DNA from: Propioniciclava sinopodophylli
GTDB taxonomy: Bacteria > Actinomycetota > Actinomycetes > Propionibacteriales > Propionibacteriaceae
Length of the DNA stretch: 64,000 nucleotides
Direction of reading: 5' to 3'
Assembly: GCF_004324755.1 (NCBI RefSeq)
Contig: NZ_SDMQ01000002.1
Span: 124,001-188,000 of the forward strand
In this document: one piece after another, positions 15,369 through 24,133 of the stretch
How the letters are laid out: each line of letters starts with the position of its first letter
How positions within the stretch are numbered: the first letter of the stretch is position 1
Notes under the pieces: model-generated
The model's database searches: none
What the model saw: the letters and a program-made list of their open reading frames with translations, nothing else
What the model was told of the DNA's origin: nothing
Translations under genes and position numbers: made by a program

Positions 15369-16724
15369 TCAGTTCTCCCTGTTCAGCAGCGCGTCCAGAC
15401 GCGGCGTGGCCGACGTGCCACGGACGCCGTCGCGCAGCAGGTCCGGCTCATCCTCCGGGGCGAACTTGCCGGAGCGCAGGGCCTCGGCCTGGCGCTCCAG
15501 GTCGCCGAGGAAGGTCTCGCGGAAGCGGCCCTCGAAGCTGCGCAGATGGTCGACGCGGGTAGCCAGCTCGTCGCGTTCCGACTCCAGCGTGCTGAAGAGC
15601 TCGGCGCGGCGGGCCACGGCGTCCTTGTCGACCTGCTCGGCACGGGCGGTGGCCTCGTTGGTCACCTGCTCGGCGTACGCGTTGGCGTCGTTGGTGACCT
15701 GCTCGGCCGCGGCGCGGGCGTCCGCCTCGATCTGCTCGCCGCGCGACGTGGCGTCGGCGACGATCTGGCGGGCGGAGGCGTCTGCCTCGGCGTTGACGCG
15801 CTCGGCGTTGGCGTTGGCCTCGGAGGTGACCTTCTCGGCGTACGCGTCGGCCTCGGTGGTCACGCGCTCGGCGTTGGCGTTGGCCTCGGCCGTGACGCGC
15901 TCGGCGTTGCTGTTCGCCTCGGCCGTGACGCGCTGGGCCTCGTCCTGGGCCTCGGAGACGAGGCGCTCGGCCTGCTCGGTGGCCATCTGCAGCAGTCGGG
16001 TCACGGCCGGGGAGGCCTCGGCGGCCGTCCGGACCACGATTTCCTGGGCGCCGGCGCCCACACCCGCCGCGAACGCGACAGGGGCCTGGGCGGGCTGGGC
16101 GTTGCGCAGGGACTCGACCTCACCGCGGAGACCGTTGAGCTCGTCGTCGCGCTGCGCGAGCTGCTGGCGCAGGTTCTCCACCTCGCCGCGCAGGCCGTTC
16201 AGCTCGCCGTCGCGGTGCTCGAGCTCGCCGCGCAGGTGCTGCGCCTCGTCGCCGCCACCGGCCAGCGACTCGGTGAGGTGCTGGATCTCCTCCTGCTTGC
16301 GACCGAGCTCCTCCTCCTTGGCGCGGAGCGCGTCGTTCAGGTTGGCCAACTCGGCGTCCTTGGCCTGCAGCTCGGCGTCCTTACCCTCGAGCAGGGCACG
16401 CGTGTCGTCGTCGCGGCCCTCGCCGGAGGCGCGGAGCTCGTCGTCCTTCGCGCCGAGCTGGGCACGGGCTTCGTCCAGCTCGCGGCGGAGGGACTCGATC
16501 TCGGCGTCCCGCTCCTCCAGCCGGCTGCGGAGTTCGGCGTCGCCCTGGCCGCCACCGGAGGAGAGCGTCGCAACCTGCTGCTGCAGGGTCGCGTTCTCCT
16601 CGGCCAGCGTGACGAGCGTGGTCTCGACCTTGTCGACGAACGTGTCGACGTCTTGCGGGTCGTAGCCGTTGCGGCGGGCCAGGTGGAAACGCGTGTCGCG
16701 CACCTGCTCGATGGTCAAGGTCAT
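15369..16724 (-). CDS. DivIVA/Wag31-type polar growth protein with expanded coiled coil
   Basis: Predicted scaffold that marks curved membrane at poles or septa and recruits wall-synthesis enzymes. It opens with a DivIVA-like N-terminal domain (MTLTIEQVRDTRFHLARR, GYDPQDVDTFVDKVE) that binds membrane. A long heptad coiled coil (about 55-215) includes two near-identical GLRGEVE blocks, then a hydrophobic linker. About ten 11-residue repeats of the type AERVTAEANAN follow (about 258-370). At 451 residues it is far longer than typical Wag31 (roughly 250-300). ATG 16724 with GAGGTG 5 nt upstream. It lies beside sepF, as in other actinobacterial dcw regions. Confidence 0.85.
   Translation of the reverse strand: MTLTIEQVRDTRFHLARRNGYDPQDVDTFVDKVETTLVTLAEENATLQQQVATLSSGGGQGDAELRSRLEERDAEIESLRRELDEARAQLGAKDDELRASGEGRDDDTRALLEGKDAELQAKDAELANLNDALRAKEEELGRKQEEIQHLTESLAGGGDEAQHLRGELEHRDGELNGLRGEVENLRQQLAQRDDELNGLRGEVESLRNAQPAQAPVAFAAGVGAGAQEIVVRTAAEASPAVTRLLQMATEQAERLVSEAQDEAQRVTAEANSNAERVTAEANANAERVTTEADAYAEKVTSEANANAERVNAEADASARQIVADATSRGEQIEADARAAAEQVTNDANAYAEQVTNEATARAEQVDKDAVARRAELFSTLESERDELATRVDHLRSFEGRFRETFLGDLERQAEALRSGKFAPEDEPDLLRDGVRGTSATPRLDALLNREN
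15612..15945 (-). repeat. 33-bp coding repeats in divIVA-like gene
   Basis: About ten tandem 33-bp units encode 11-residue repeats following A-E-[RQK]-V-T-x-[ED]-A-[ND]-A-x. The first four or five are most alike at DNA level (about 15780-15945), suggesting recent unit duplication. Boundaries are approximate. Confidence 0.85.
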
Positions 16725-16826
16725 CGGTTCACCTCATGTGATGGACAGGTAAGAAAAAACGGGCCGGACGCCCACGAGGGCGCGCCGAGACCTGAGGTTA
16801 GTCTAGCCACTTTCCGAGCGCCAAGA

Positions 16827-16859
16827 CGCCCGCGGTTTCCCTGAGAGGAACCGCGGGCG
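16827..16859 (-). terminator. Terminator after sepF
   Basis: An 11-bp perfect stem CGCCCGCGGTT / AACCGCGGGCG (16827-16837 with 16849-16859) begins 24 nt after the sepF stop codon on the minus strand. It separates sepF from the divIVA-like gene. Confidence 0.75.
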
Positions 16860-16883
16860 TGGCCGTGCGACGGGACGTGCTTG

Positions 16884-17411
16884 TCAGCTCTGGTTGAAGA
16901 ACCCGCCGGCGATGCGCTCCTTGTCCTCCGCGGTGACGTTGACGTCGGCCGGGGAGAGCAGGAACACCTTGCTGGTGACGCGCTCGATGGTGCCGCGCAG
17001 GCCGAAGATCAGGCCGGCGGCGAAGTCGACGAGGCGCTTGGCGTCAACGTCCTCCATGTCGGTGAGGTTCATGATCACCGGCACGCCGTCGCGGAAGTGC
17101 TCGCCGATCGTGCGGGCCTCGTTGTAGGTGCGCGGGTGGACGGTGACGATGCGGCTCAGGTCGGCCGTGCGGGGCACCGGCGCCGGGCGGCGGGGCTCGA
17201 GGGCGGTGACGCTGGCGTCCTGCGACGCGAGGGCGCGTTCGGAACGCTGCTCGCGGTCGTCACGGACACGGTGGTCGTCGCGCCGGTCACGACGGTCGTC
17301 ACGCATCGGCTCGACCGCCTCGGTGAGCTCGTCGTCACGGTCCTCGTCGCCGTAGGGGGCGTCGGACATGAGGCCCAGCCAGACGGCGGCCTTCTTGAAA
17401 CCTTCGGCCAT
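16884..17411 (-). CDS. sepF: Cell division protein SepF
   Basis: Membrane anchor of the FtsZ ring, essential where FtsA is absent as in actinobacteria. The 175 residues start with the amphipathic helix [10 protein letters not shown], followed by a charged linker rich in Arg and Asp. The SepF core has [40 protein letters not shown], and a C-terminal [13 protein letters not shown] 17411 has GGAGG at good spacing. It follows pgeF at 26 nt and ends at a terminator, closing the dcw transcript. Confidence 0.95.
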   Translation of the reverse strand: MAEGFKKAAVWLGLMSDAPYGDEDRDDELTEAVEPMRDDRRDRRDDHRVRDDREQRSERALASQDASVTALEPRRPAPVPRTADLSRIVTVHPRTYNEARTIGEHFRDGVPVIMNLTDMEDVDAKRLVDFAAGLIFGLRGTIERVTSKVFLLSPADVNVTAEDKERIAGGFFNQS

Positions 17412-17437
17412 GGGTTCCTCCGTTCAGGGATCGGACA

Positions 17438-18205
17438 TCACCCTAGCGCGGGGCCGATGCCGTCCCGGTGCGGCACGCCCGCGCCGCCGGCCGAATCATC
17501 CGCGGTGCCGCGGGCCCGCCAGACGACGCCGACGAGGCGTCCGGTGCTGCCGCCGCGGTGCGAGTGCAGGCCCTGGCCATGCAGCGTGCACCCGCCCCTG
17601 AACTCGACCCGCGCGCCGGCCACGGCGAGCTGGACTGCGGTCGCCGCGCCGAGGTCCAGCGAAGGCGTGCCCCAGCTGGTGGTCGTCGCGGCGACGCCGA
17701 GCCGCTCGCCCGACTCGGCGGCCATCGCGGCGGGCACCTCGTAGCAGGCGGCGCACACGTGCGGGCCGACCCACGCCACCAGAGGCGCCGCGGACGCGCT
17801 GCGCATCGCGTCGACCGCCCCGCCGATGACGCCGTTCAGCAGCCCGGCGCGGCCGGCGTGCACGGCGGCGACGACGGCCCCGTCGGTGGTGGCGAGCAGG
17901 ATGGGCACGCAGTCGGCGACCCGGACGGCCAGCCCGAGGCCCTCCCGGGTCGTGACGAGGGCGTCCGCCTCGTGCCGGGTGCTGTCGACGAGACCCGGGG
18001 TGTCGCCCGGCGAGTCCGCCCACCAGACGTCGCTGCCGTGCACTTGGGCGGTCACCGCCACCGGGACGCCGAGGGCGTCCGACAGGGCGGCGTACGCCGC
18101 GGCGCGCGGCTCGGCGGGCTGGTTGTCGCCCAGGTCGAGGGCGGCGGACGTGAACGCGACCCCGACGCCGAGCTCGCCGTCGGGGTCGCGACGGTGGATG
18201 AACAA
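17438..18205 (-). CDS. pgeF: YlmD/PgeF-type laccase-domain protein (polyphenol oxidase family)
   Basis: A 255-residue zinc enzyme of the Cu-oxidase_4 family. Members act on purine nucleosides or correct misincorporated residues in peptidoglycan precursors. Metal ligands and core motifs are visible: AQVHGSDVWW (His), VRVADCVPILLA (Cys) and AAVHAGRAGLLNGV (His). Conserved CAACYEVP and HRGGSTGRLVGVVW follow. It sits between ftsZ and sepF, the usual place in actinobacterial dcw clusters. ATG 18205 is 10 nt after the ftsZ stop, so expression is coupled to ftsZ. Confidence 0.88.
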   Translation of the reverse strand: MFIHRRDPDGELGVGVAFTSAALDLGDNQPAEPRAAAYAALSDALGVPVAVTAQVHGSDVWWADSPGDTPGLVDSTRHEADALVTTREGLGLAVRVADCVPILLATTDGAVVAAVHAGRAGLLNGVIGGAVDAMRSASAAPLVAWVGPHVCAACYEVPAAMAAESGERLGVAATTTSWGTPSLDLGAATAVQLAVAGARVEFRGGCTLHGQGLHSHRGGSTGRLVGVVWRARGTADDSAGGAGVPHRDGIGPALG

Positions 18206-18215
18206 GGCCCGCGGA

Positions 18216-19394
18216 CTACTTGAGGAAGTCCGGGACGTCGAGCTCGTCGTCGTCGATCGGTTCCGGACGCGGGGCCGGCCGGGACTGCTGCTGGACGGGC
18301 TGGGCCTGCACCGGGGCGGCGGGCTGCTGCGCCGGGGCGGGCTCGACCGGGCGCTGCTGCTGCGGCTCGGGCTGGCGCGGGGCCGGCTGCTGCTGCTTGC
18401 GCAGGTCGGGCTGGCGGGTCACGCCGGGCTGGCGCCGCGAGGGCGCTCCCCCGTCGAAGCCGGCCGCGATGACCGTCACGCGCACCTCGTCACCCAGGGC
18501 GTCGTCGATGACCGTGCCGAAGATGATGTTCGCGTCCTCGTGAGCGGACTCCTCGATGAGGTTGGCCGCGGCCGAAACCTCGAACAGGCCCAGGTCGGAG
18601 CCGCCGGCGATCGACAGCAGGACGCCGTGGGCGCCGTCGATGGACGCCTCGAGCAGCGGGCTGCTGACGGCCATCTCGGCGGCGGCGCGGGCGCGGTCCT
18701 CGCCGCGGGCCGAGCCGATGCCCATGAGCGCCGAGCCGGCGTTGCTCATGACGGCCTTCACGTCGGCGAAGTCGAGGTTGATCAGGCCCGGCGTGGTGAT
18801 CAGGTCGGTGATGCCGGAGACGCCCTGCATGAGCACCTGGTCGGCCTGCTTGAAGGCGTCGAGGATCGCGACGTGGTGGTCGGTCATCTCCAGCAGCTTG
18901 TCGTTGGGGATGACGATGAGGGTGTCGACCTCCTCGCGCAGCTTGGTGATGCCGTCCTCGGCCTGGGTCGAACGGCGCCTGCCCTCGAAGGAGAAGGGAC
19001 GGGTCACGACGCCGATGGTCAGCGCGCCCAGCGAGCGGGCGATGCGGGCCACGACCGGGGCGCCGCCCGTGCCGGTGCCGCCACCCTCGCCGGCGGTGAC
19101 GAAGACCATGTCGGCCCCCTTGAGGACCTCCTCGATCTCGTCGGCGTGGTCCTCTGCGGCCTGGCGGCCCTTGTCCGGGTCAGCGCCGGCGCCGAGGCCG
19201 CGGGTCAGGTCGCGGCCGATGTCGAGCTTCACGTCGGCGTCGCTCATCAGGAGCGCCTGGGCGTCGGTGTTCACCGCGATGAACTCAACGCCCCGCAGGC
19301 CCGCCTCGATCATGCGGTTGACGGCGTTGACTCCGCCGCCGCCGACGCCCACGACCTTGATGATCGCCAGGTAGTTCTGGGATGCACTCGCCAC
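18216..19394 (-). CDS. ftsZ: Cell division protein FtsZ
   Basis: Tubulin-like GTPase forming the division ring. In 392 residues: the N-terminal GTPase with [11 protein letters not shown], the tubulin signature GGGTGTG (104-110) and NTDAQAL. The C-terminal activation domain is followed by a Gln/Pro/Ala/Arg-rich linker (about 320-378). The conserved C-terminal peptide [12 protein letters not shown] is the docking site for SepF and others. Start GTG 19394 ([10 protein letters not shown]), the standard actinobacterial N-terminus, although the ribosome site is weak. A 198-nt structured gap upstream suggests ftsZ has its own promoter or translational control. Confidence 0.97.
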   Translation of the reverse strand: MASASQNYLAIIKVVGVGGGGVNAVNRMIEAGLRGVEFIAVNTDAQALLMSDADVKLDIGRDLTRGLGAGADPDKGRQAAEDHADEIEEVLKGADMVFVTAGEGGGTGTGGAPVVARIARSLGALTIGVVTRPFSFEGRRRSTQAEDGITKLREEVDTLIVIPNDKLLEMTDHHVAILDAFKQADQVLMQGVSGITDLITTPGLINLDFADVKAVMSNAGSALMGIGSARGEDRARAAAEMAVSSPLLEASIDGAHGVLLSIAGGSDLGLFEVSAAANLIEESAHEDANIIFGTVIDDALGDEVRVTVIAAGFDGGAPSRRQPGVTRQPDLRKQQQPAPRQPEPQQQRPVEPAPAQQPAAPVQAQPVQQQSRPAPRPEPIDDDELDVPDFLK

Positions 19395-19505
19395 GTTGGG
19401 TACCCGTTCTGTCGTTCGTTGCCAATGGTGTTGCTGGCCCCACCTCGGCGTTACGAGTGGGAAGGCAAACGACGTGGCTTGGGGCTGGGGTTCAGGGTAT
19501 TCAGT

Positions 19506-19567
19506 GGGCGCGCCACGGTCCATCACCGCCCGCCTGTCGGGCGCGCCCCTCAACCTGAAGTTGAGGG
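19506..19567 (-). promoter_or_regulatory. Hairpin pair in the ftsQ-ftsZ gap
   Basis: The 198-nt gap holds an 8-bp stem CCCTCAAC/GTTGAGGG (19547-19554 with 19560-19567, 5-nt loop) and a 9-bp stem GGGCGCGCC/GGCGCGCCC (19506-19514 with 19540-19548). The two overlap by 2 nt, so they are partly exclusive. Could be a terminator/antiterminator or an ftsZ leader; no promoter was assigned with confidence. Confidence 0.45.
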
Positions 19568-19592
19568 TTGGGGCGAGACCCTGGACCAGCGG

Positions 19593-20315
19593 TCAGCGGC
19601 TCGTCGGATGGGTGGGGGCCGAGACGTCGTACTCGGTCGCCTTCACCTTGAGCAGGGGCACCAGAACGCGGCCCTTGAGCTCGCCGTCCTCGGCGCTCCC
19701 CCACACCACGCGGCGCTTGCCGGTGAGCTCGACGACCACCGAGTCGACCGACCCCGCCGAGATGGCCTCCGCCTGGTCGACGACCTCCTGCGGGAGGGTG
19801 TCCGCGACGCGGGCGAGCGTGACGAGGACGTCCTCGTCGGAGAGGTTGCCGCGCGCCTCGAGCACCCCCTCGGGGGGCTCGGGGGTGCTGTGGAACGAGC
19901 GGCCGTCGCCGGCCACCCACACCCACGACCCGGGCAGGGCGAGGACGACGCTGGGCCGCGCCTCGGTGACCGCGACCGAGACAGTGTTGGGCCAGGCCCG
20001 GTCGACCTCGACGGTCGCCACCGCCGGCAGGGCCTCCCGGACGCGCTGGGCCGCGGCCCCGGTGTCGACCTGCGCGAGCGGACCGCCCAGCGGGATCGCG
20101 GCGGCTTGGGCGACCTGGTCGGCGGTCAGCAGCTGGTTGCCCGTGACGCGCACCTCGGTGGCGGCCAGCAAAGGCGAGCCGAGCACGACCCACGCGACGC
20201 CGCCGATGAGGGCGATCACGCCCGCGACGATGCCCGCGATGCGGAGCCGGCGCTGCCTCCGCGCCCTCGCGCGGCGGCGCCTGGCCCCGGTGACGTCGAC
20301 CAACGGTTCCGTCAC
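19593..20315 (-). CDS. ftsQ: Cell division protein FtsQ
   Basis: Bitopic divisome protein linking FtsL/FtsB-type proteins and FtsW/FtsI. In 240 residues: an Arg-rich cytoplasmic tail (GARRRRARARRQRRLR), one transmembrane segment (IAGIVAGVIALIGGVAWVVL), a POTRA domain starting ATEVRVTGNQLLTADQVAQ and the FtsQ beta domain with VEVDRAWPNTVSVAVTEARP. Start GTG 20315 overlaps the murC stop by 4 nt (GTGA), indicating translational coupling. Confidence 0.93.
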   Translation of the reverse strand: MTEPLVDVTGARRRRARARRQRRLRIAGIVAGVIALIGGVAWVVLGSPLLAATEVRVTGNQLLTADQVAQAAAIPLGGPLAQVDTGAAAQRVREALPAVATVEVDRAWPNTVSVAVTEARPSVVLALPGSWVWVAGDGRSFHSTPEPPEGVLEARGNLSDEDVLVTLARVADTLPQEVVDQAEAISAGSVDSVVVELTGKRRVVWGSAEDGELKGRVLVPLLKVKATEYDVSAPTHPTSR

Positions 20316-21730
20316 GGACGCTCCCGCAGCAGGGCCACGAGCTCGGCTCCGACGGTGGTCACGCTGCCCGCGCCGATGGTGAGCACCAGGTCACCCGGGC
20401 GCACGGCGTCCGCCAGCGCGGGTGCGACGTCGCCCAGCCCCTCCACCACGGTGGCCTCCCGGCCCAGCGATCGGACACGGCCGGCCAGAGCGGACGCGGT
20501 GACGCCGGGGAAGTCCTCGGCCGCCTCGCGCGCGGGGTAGATGCCGGCGAGCACCACCACGTCGGCCAGGGTCAGCGCGGCGGCGAACTCGTCGAGGAAG
20601 TCGCGGGTGCGGCTGAACAGGTGGGGCTGGAAGCAGGCGACGAGGCGTCCGCCCGGCCCGACGCGGGGACGCGCGGCCCGCAGCACCGCCGCCACCTCGG
20701 TCGGGTGGTGGGCGTAGTCGTCGTAGACGCGGACGCCCCCGACCTCGCCCTTGGCCTCGAAGCGGCGCTGGGTGCCGGCGAAGGCGCCCAGCGCGGCGCG
20801 CAGCTCGGGGCCGGCGTGGCCCAGCGCCCGGCCGACCGCGTACGCGGCCGCGGCGTTGTGCAGGTTGAAGCGGCCGGGCACGGCCAGCGCGAGACGTCCG
20901 GTGTCGCCTTCGGCGGCCAGCGTCGCGGCGGTGACGTCGGGGGTCAGCTCCAGGTCGGACAGCCGGATGTCGGCGTCCGGCGCCTCGCCGTAGGTGACGA
21001 CGGTCCTGCCGCGGTCGCGCAGGACGGCGGCGACCTCGCGCGAGGAGCGCTCGTCGGCGGTCATGACGACGACCTCGACCGCGTCGGCGGCGCCGAGGCG
21101 GACGAACCCGTCGACGTAGGCCTCGGCGGTGCCCCAGTTGTCGAGGTGGTCGACCTCGATGTTGGTGATGACGACGACCTGGGCCGGGTACTGCAGGAAG
21201 GAGCCGTCCGACTCGTCGGCCTCGACCACGAAGGCGGGGCCGGTGCCGAGGGCGGCGCTCTCCCCCGTCGCGGCCAGCGGCGAGCCGATGACGTAGCCGG
21301 GGTCGGCTCCGACGTGGGTGAGCATGGTCGCGACCATGCCGGTGGTGGTCGTCTTGCCGTGGGTCCCGGTGATGGCGACGCCGCGGCGTCCGAGCATGAG
21401 GGCGCCGAGGGCCGCCGAGCGGTGCCAGACGCGCAGGCCGCGGCGGTGGGCCTCGTCCAGCTCGGCGTTGCCGGGCTTGATGGCGGACGACACGACCACG
21501 GTGCGGGCGTCGCCGAGTTGCTCGGCGGCGTGGCCGACGTGGGTGCGGACGCCGGCGGCGGCCAGCTTGCGCAGGGCGGTGGAGTCGTCGCGGTCGGAAC
21601 CGGAGACGGTGACGCCGAGGTCGGCGTAGGCCTGCGCGATGCCGCTCATGCCGGCGCCGCCGATCGCGATGAAGTGGACGGGGCCCACCTCGGCGGCGGG
21701 GGCCAGTTCGACAGGTTCGACGAGCGGCAT
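20312..21730 (-). CDS. murC: UDP-N-acetylmuramate--L-alanine ligase
   Basis: Adds L-Ala to UDP-MurNAc, the first amino acid of the peptidoglycan stem. In 472 residues: the N-terminal nucleotide-sugar domain with FIAIGGAGMSGIAQAYADLG, the central ATPase loop GTHGKTTTT, NIEVDHLDNWG, and the C-terminal domain with YDDYAHHPTEVAA. ATG 21730 lies 1 nt after the murG stop. The first residues (LVEPVELAPA) are encoded by a TTCGACAGGTTCGACGAG-type sequence resembling an intergenic repeat fragment, so the extreme N-terminus may not be ancestral. Confidence 0.97.
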   Translation of the reverse strand: MPLVEPVELAPAAEVGPVHFIAIGGAGMSGIAQAYADLGVTVSGSDRDDSTALRKLAAAGVRTHVGHAAEQLGDARTVVVSSAIKPGNAELDEAHRRGLRVWHRSAALGALMLGRRGVAITGTHGKTTTTGMVATMLTHVGADPGYVIGSPLAATGESAALGTGPAFVVEADESDGSFLQYPAQVVVITNIEVDHLDNWGTAEAYVDGFVRLGAADAVEVVVMTADERSSREVAAVLRDRGRTVVTYGEAPDADIRLSDLELTPDVTAATLAAEGDTGRLALAVPGRFNLHNAAAAYAVGRALGHAGPELRAALGAFAGTQRRFEAKGEVGGVRVYDDYAHHPTEVAAVLRAARPRVGPGGRLVACFQPHLFSRTRDFLDEFAAALTLADVVVLAGIYPAREAAEDFPGVTASALAGRVRSLGREATVVEGLGDVAPALADAVRPGDLVLTIGAGSVTTVGAELVALLRERP

Positions 21731-21731
21731 G

Positions 21732-22829
21732 TCACTTCACCCCGGCGGCGTCGAGGACGATGCGGGCCAGATCGGCCGCGGCGTCGGCGGGCACCAGCCC
21801 GGCCAGGCGGGCGCGCAGGGCGTCCAGCTTCGCCGGCTCGGTGAGCAGCGGCAGCACCTCGGCAAGCAGGCGCGGGCCGTCGAGCTCGGCGTTGGGCACG
21901 AGGACGCCCGCGTCGGCGTCGATGAGGAAGTCGGCGTTGCGCGCCTGCTCCCCGTTCCCGTGCGGCAGGGGGACGAACACGACCGGGAGCCCGACCGTGG
22001 CGGTCTCGATGACGGTTCCGGCGCCGGAGCGGCCCACCATGAGGTCGGCGGCGGCGTAGGCCTGCTCCATGGCGTCCACGTACCCGACCGGCACGTAGCG
22101 CGCGCCGGTGGTCGGGTGGGTGACGACGCGGTGGGCGTCGGTGAGGTTCTTCGGGCCGAGCACGTGCAGGATGTCGATGCCGTGCGCGAGCAGCTCGGCG
22201 CGGGCCGCGTCCGTGGCGTTGTTGATGGCCACGGCGCCCTGCGAGCCGCCCGAGACCAGCAGCAGCGGGCGGTCGGCGTCGAAGCCGAGCTCGAGGCGCG
22301 CGGACGCGCGGGCGGAGGCACGATCGAGCTCGGAGATTGCGGCGCGGACGGGCATACCCACGTAGCGCGCTCCCCGCAGCGGCGTGTTCGGGAACGAGAC
22401 GGCGACCACCTTGGCGAACGTGGCGGCGATCTTGTTGGCCAGGCCCGGGACCGCGTTCTGCTCGTGGATGACCACGGGGACGCGGCGCATCAGCGCGGCG
22501 AGGTAGACCGGGAGGGACACATAGCCCCCGAAGCCGACCACGGCGTCCGCGCCGACCGCGTCGAGGATGCCGGCGGCCTGCTTCACCGCACCGGCCAGAC
22601 GCGCGGGGACGGCGACGAGTTCGGGGGTCAGCTTTCGGGGCAGGGGGACGGGCGGGATCATGCGCAGGTCCAGGCCGGCGGCCGGGATCACGCGGGCCTC
22701 CAGGCCCTTGGGCGTGCCGACCGAGGTCAGGCGGACGTCCGGGGCCAGCTCGCGCAGCCGCTCGGCGGTGGCGATGAGAGGTGACGTGTGGCCGGCGGTG
22801 CCCCCGCCGGCCAGGACGATCGAAACCAT
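21732..22829 (-). CDS. murG: UDP-GlcNAc:lipid I N-acetylglucosaminyltransferase
   Basis: Makes lipid II from lipid I at the inner face of the membrane. In 365 residues of GT-B fold: N-terminal GGGTAGHTSPLIA, VGFGGYVSLPVYLAA and VIHEQNAVPGLANK. The C-terminal UDP-GlcNAc site has VSGGSQGAVAINNA, and DLMVGRSGAGTVIETATVGLP with HGNGEQARNADFL. ATG 22829 is 10 nt after the ftsW stop. Position between ftsW and murC is the usual dcw order. Confidence 0.97.
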   Translation of the reverse strand: MVSIVLAGGGTAGHTSPLIATAERLRELAPDVRLTSVGTPKGLEARVIPAAGLDLRMIPPVPLPRKLTPELVAVPARLAGAVKQAAGILDAVGADAVVGFGGYVSLPVYLAALMRRVPVVIHEQNAVPGLANKIAATFAKVVAVSFPNTPLRGARYVGMPVRAAISELDRASARASARLELGFDADRPLLLVSGGSQGAVAINNATDAARAELLAHGIDILHVLGPKNLTDAHRVVTHPTTGARYVPVGYVDAMEQAYAAADLMVGRSGAGTVIETATVGLPVVFVPLPHGNGEQARNADFLIDADAGVLVPNAELDGPRLLAEVLPLLTEPAKLDALRARLAGLVPADAAADLARIVLDAAGVK

Positions 22830-22839
22830 GGGTCTCCTT

Positions 22840-24120
22840 CTACGGGCGGCGACCCGGGAGGATCGCCGAGAGGCGGCGGCGCGGGCCCTTCGCCTTGGCG
22901 CGCCGGCGCAGCCACGCCTTCGCGTCGGGTTCCTCCCGCGCGCAGGCGACGAGGATGCCGACGGCCACGACGTTGGCGAGCAGGGCCGAGCCGCCGTAGG
23001 ACAGGAACGGCAGCGGGACGCCGAGCACGGGCAGCAGGCCGAGGACGACCATCACGTTGACCAGCGCCTGCAGGACCAGCCACGTGGTGATGCCGGAGGC
23101 CAGCAGGCGGCCGAAGAAGGTCGAGCTGCCCAGCGCGATGCGGACGCCGCCCCAGGCCAGCAGCACGAACAGGGTCAGCACCAGCAGGGTGCCGAAGAGG
23201 CCGAGCTCCTCACCGATGATCGCGAGCACGTAGTCGGTGTGGGCCTCGGCCAGGCTGCCCCACTTCTGGCGGCTGCGGCCCAGGCCGACCCCCAGCCAGC
23301 CGCCGGTCGCCAGCCCGTACAGGGCCTGGGTCATCTGGTGGTTGATGCCGGTGGGGTCGGACGTCGGGTCCAGGAACCCGAGGATGCGCTCGATGCGCGA
23401 CTGGTTGAACGTGACCAGGACACCGGCCCCGACGGCGACGAGGCCGAGCATCCCGCCCAGCACGCGCCACGGGGCGCCGACGCACCAGAGGACGGCGATC
23501 ATCAGGGCGCCGAGGATGATGGCCGTGCCGAGGTCCTTCTGCAGGACGACGAGCCCCACCAGCCCGAGCGCGAACGGCATGAACGGGATGATGAGGTGCT
23601 TGGGCTGGTCGAGCAGCTTGCGCTTGTTCGCCAGCACGGCGCTGCCCCAGACGATGAGCGCGAGCTTGGCGAGCTCGGCCGGTTGCAGGCGCAGCATCTG
23701 GCCCGGGCCGCCGAAGTTCAGCCAGTTCTTGTTGCCGCCCACGCCGTAGCCCAGCGGGGTGAAGGTCAGCACGAGCAGTAACCCGGCGACCGCGTAGATC
23801 ACCCAGGCCCACGAGCGCAGGGTCTCGGTGGGCACCCGGGAGGCGACCCAGCCGCAGGCGATCGCGACCGCCATGAAGACGAGGTGGCGCTCCATGAAGT
23901 AGAAGGCGTCGTCGAACTGGCGGTAGGCGAAGACCGTGGACGCCGACCACACCATCAGGGAGCCGAGCGCCAGCAGGATCATCGTCGGCACGAGCACGAG
24001 CACGGCGTCCGCCATCGGGTGGCTGAGCCAACCCGAGGCGGTGTCGGCAAGGGAGGCCTGGCCGCGGTCGCGCTTGCGTCCGGACGACCGGGGCGGCCTG
24101 CTGGGGGTCAGGATCGCCAC
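22840..24120 (-). CDS. ftsW: SEDS-family peptidoglycan polymerase FtsW
   Basis: Septal glycosyltransferase working with FtsI. In 426 residues there are about ten transmembrane segments after a basic cytoplasmic tail. Motifs are NWLNFGGPGQMLRLQPAELAKLALI (two blocks), VVLQKDLGTAIIL with the catalytic-region Asp, the AEAHTDYVLAIIGEELGL loop, and PLPFLSYGGSALL near the end. Start GTG 24120 has AAGGAGG 7 nt upstream, a strong site that decides against the longer frame. Genes on both sides are dcw members. Confidence 0.96.
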   Translation of the reverse strand: MAILTPSRPPRSSGRKRDRGQASLADTASGWLSHPMADAVLVLVPTMILLALGSLMVWSASTVFAYRQFDDAFYFMERHLVFMAVAIACGWVASRVPTETLRSWAWVIYAVAGLLLVLTFTPLGYGVGGNKNWLNFGGPGQMLRLQPAELAKLALIVWGSAVLANKRKLLDQPKHLIIPFMPFALGLVGLVVLQKDLGTAIILGALMIAVLWCVGAPWRVLGGMLGLVAVGAGVLVTFNQSRIERILGFLDPTSDPTGINHQMTQALYGLATGGWLGVGLGRSRQKWGSLAEAHTDYVLAIIGEELGLFGTLLVLTLFVLLAWGGVRIALGSSTFFGRLLASGITTWLVLQALVNVMVVLGLLPVLGVPLPFLSYGGSALLANVVAVGILVACAREEPDAKAWLRRRAKAKGPRRRLSAILPGRRP

Positions 24121-24133
24121 CGTCTGTCCTCCT

